Shown in pieces: positions 62,941 through 64,000 of a DNA stretch of 64,000 nt. The translations under genes and the position numbers were made by a program. The stretch comes from Lacinutrix sp. Hel_I_90 (lineage in GTDB: Bacteria > Bacteroidota > Bacteroidia > Flavobacteriales > Flavobacteriaceae): contig NZ_JYNQ01000001.1 in NCBI RefSeq assembly GCF_000934685.1, forward strand, positions 1,414,501 to 1,478,500, in the 5' to 3' direction. Position 1 is the stretch's first letter. Every line of letters begins with the position of its first letter. Under the pieces are notes generated by a model, which saw only the letters and a list, made by a program, of their open reading frames with translations, was not told the DNA's origin and did not search any database.

Positions 62941-64000
62941 TTGAAAGACCTTTTACTCATCACACCACCCTTTACACAATTAAATACGCCGTATCCAGCA
63001 ACAGCCTATTTAAAAGGGTTTTTGAATACTAAAGGAATTTCATCATTTCAAATGGACTTAGGTATTGAAGTGATTTTGGAGCTCTTCAGTAAAAAAACCT
63101 TTGACATACTTTTTAATACCGCCGCCAAAAACGATGCTATCGTTTCTGAAAATGCACAGCGCATCTACATCTTAAAAGACGATTATTTAACCCCTTTAGA
63201 TGCTGTTATTCAGTTTTTACAAGGCAAAAACCAAACGCTGGCCAGACAAATATGCACCAGTAATTTTTTACCTCGTGCCTCCCGTTTTAATCAGTTAGAT
63301 GATATGGACTGGGCGTTTGGAGAAATGGGCATGCAAGATAAGGCCAAACATTTGGCGACCTTGTATCTTGAAGATTTATCAGATTTTATTATAGAATGTA
63401 TCGACCCCAATTTTGGGTTTAGTCGCTATGCAGAACGTTTAGGCCAAAGTGCCAATGCTTTTGATGAACTCTATGAGCAGCTACAAAACGCACCCACTTT
63501 TATAGACGAGATTACCCTAACTATTTTAGACCAACGCTTAAAAAAGGTACAACCAAAACTGGTGTGCTTTTCTGTCCCTTTTCCAGGTAATTTATATGCG
63601 GCTTTTCGTTGCGCACAACACATAAAAGCACAGTATCCCAATTTAAAGATCGCGATGGGCGGTGGTTTTCCAAATACAGAACTGCGCTCGGTTACAGACC
63701 AACGGGTATTTGAATACTTCGATTTTATAACTTTAGATGATGGCGAATTACCTATAGAACTTTTAAATGCCCACATTCAAAACCCAGATTTAAAAGCCTT
63801 TAAACGCACCTTTCTTTTAGAAAACAATACCGTTACATACAAAAACAACACAACCCAAGCAGACTATAAACAACAGGATCTTGGTACCCCAGATTATGGC
63901 GATTTGTTATTAGACGACTATATTTCTGTCATAGAAATCGCTAACCCCATGCACAGTTTATGGAGCGATGGGCGCTGGAATAAACTCACCATGGCACATG
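62941..64000 (+). CDS. B12-binding radical SAM protein, C-terminus outside window
   Basis: The frame opens with TTG at 62941 and is open to the window end (353 codons). The first part is a cobalamin-binding Rossmann domain: 'LLLITPPFTQLNTPYPATAYLKGFL' then 'PKLVCFSVPFPGNLYAAFRCAQHIKAQYPNLKIAMGGGFPNTEL' and 'FDFITLDDGELP'. The radical SAM CxxxCxxC motif is expected just past the edge and is not visible. Such enzymes methylate or rearrange carbon centres of unknown substrates. An insertion between the two halves (about 55-200) is longer than usual. Confidence 0.85.
   Translation, partial: MKDLLLITPPFTQLNTPYPATAYLKGFLNTKGISSFQMDLGIEVILELFSKKTFDILFNTAAKNDAIVSENAQRIYILKDDYLTPLDAVIQFLQGKNQTLARQICTSNFLPRASRFNQLDDMDWAFGEMGMQDKAKHLATLYLEDLSDFIIECIDPNFGFSRYAERLGQSANAFDELYEQLQNAPTFIDEITLTILDQRLKKVQPKLVCFSVPFPGNLYAAFRCAQHIKAQYPNLKIAMGGGFPNTELRSVTDQRVFEYFDFITLDDGELPIELLNAHIQNPDLKAFKRTFLLENNTVTYKNNTTQADYKQQDLGTPDYGDLLLDDYISVIEIANPMHSLWSDGRWNKLTMAH

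Noticed and set aside
1-64000. tRNA or rRNA genes
   Set aside because: No cloverleaf with a T-loop and CCA-like end or rRNA signature was found by eye; an automated scan could still find one.

Overview
The window looks like chromosomal DNA of a marine-type member of the Flavobacteriaceae (Bacteroidota). The DNA is AT-rich. Several genes have a TAnnTTTG -7 promoter element at a suitable distance, Shine-Dalgarno sequences are weak, TTG/GTG starts occur, and lipoproteins carry Bacteroidota-type lipoboxes. Family content agrees: FecI/FecR/TonB receptor, DUF4295 with L28/L33, fasciclin lipoprotein, S9 and S15 peptidases. Genus cannot be fixed from this window.

Layout. 0-4.7 kb: an acidic lipoprotein (cut by the window edge) divergent from a sigma / anti-sigma / TonB-dependent receptor operon. 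5-9.4 kb: M20 amidohydrolase with a Cys/Met-metabolism PLP enzyme, a small lipoprotein behind a palindromic promoter, and an RDD membrane protein. 9.4-30 kb: mostly housekeeping on the minus strand (rimO, ftsY, DUF4295-rpmG-rpmB, cinA, Hpt, FAH-family hydrolase, exonuclease, 2-oxoacid dehydrogenase E2, GT2, recR, CoA-binding protein, KAS III), interrupted by plus-strand serine hydrolase, fasciclin protein, DUF2200 and sodium symporter. Between DUF4295 and ftsY sits an array of about five 111-bp direct repeats, each with a minus-strand intrinsic-terminator hairpin. Two sister promoter-plus-hairpin units (possible small RNAs) lie at 25.8-26.1 kb. 27.7-34.7 kb: S9 peptidase, htpG, an ASH-domain lipoprotein and a YkgJ-type cysteine-cluster protein. 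35.1-39.0 kb: a three-gene operon of DUF1704 (QEGLA) metallopeptidase, GshB-like ATP-grasp ligase and M14 AstE/AspA-like hydrolase.

39.0-53.6 kb is an accessory island. Every intact gene is on the plus strand, and they come as singles or pairs: ParDE, DUF3781 plus a GIY-YIG-like protein, DUF4274, an HExxH protein, a Panacea antitoxin with a membrane partner, RDD, secreted proteins, an RloC/PrrC-like ATPase, DUF4238. The units are separated by one recurring intergenic repeat family with GTTACCAAC/GTTGGTAAC ends, resembling cassette recombination sites, or by decayed IS110-family pieces at similar positions. An IS3 remnant is also present. A shortened VgrG-like gene marks the right edge.

54.5-64 kb returns to core metabolism and transport: pyruvate carboxylase, an S15-type peptidase, an MFS permease, a tRNA-dihydrouridine synthase and the start of a B12-binding radical SAM protein cut by the window edge. 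No rRNA, tRNA or CRISPR array was seen. All functional calls are from motif reading without database searches.
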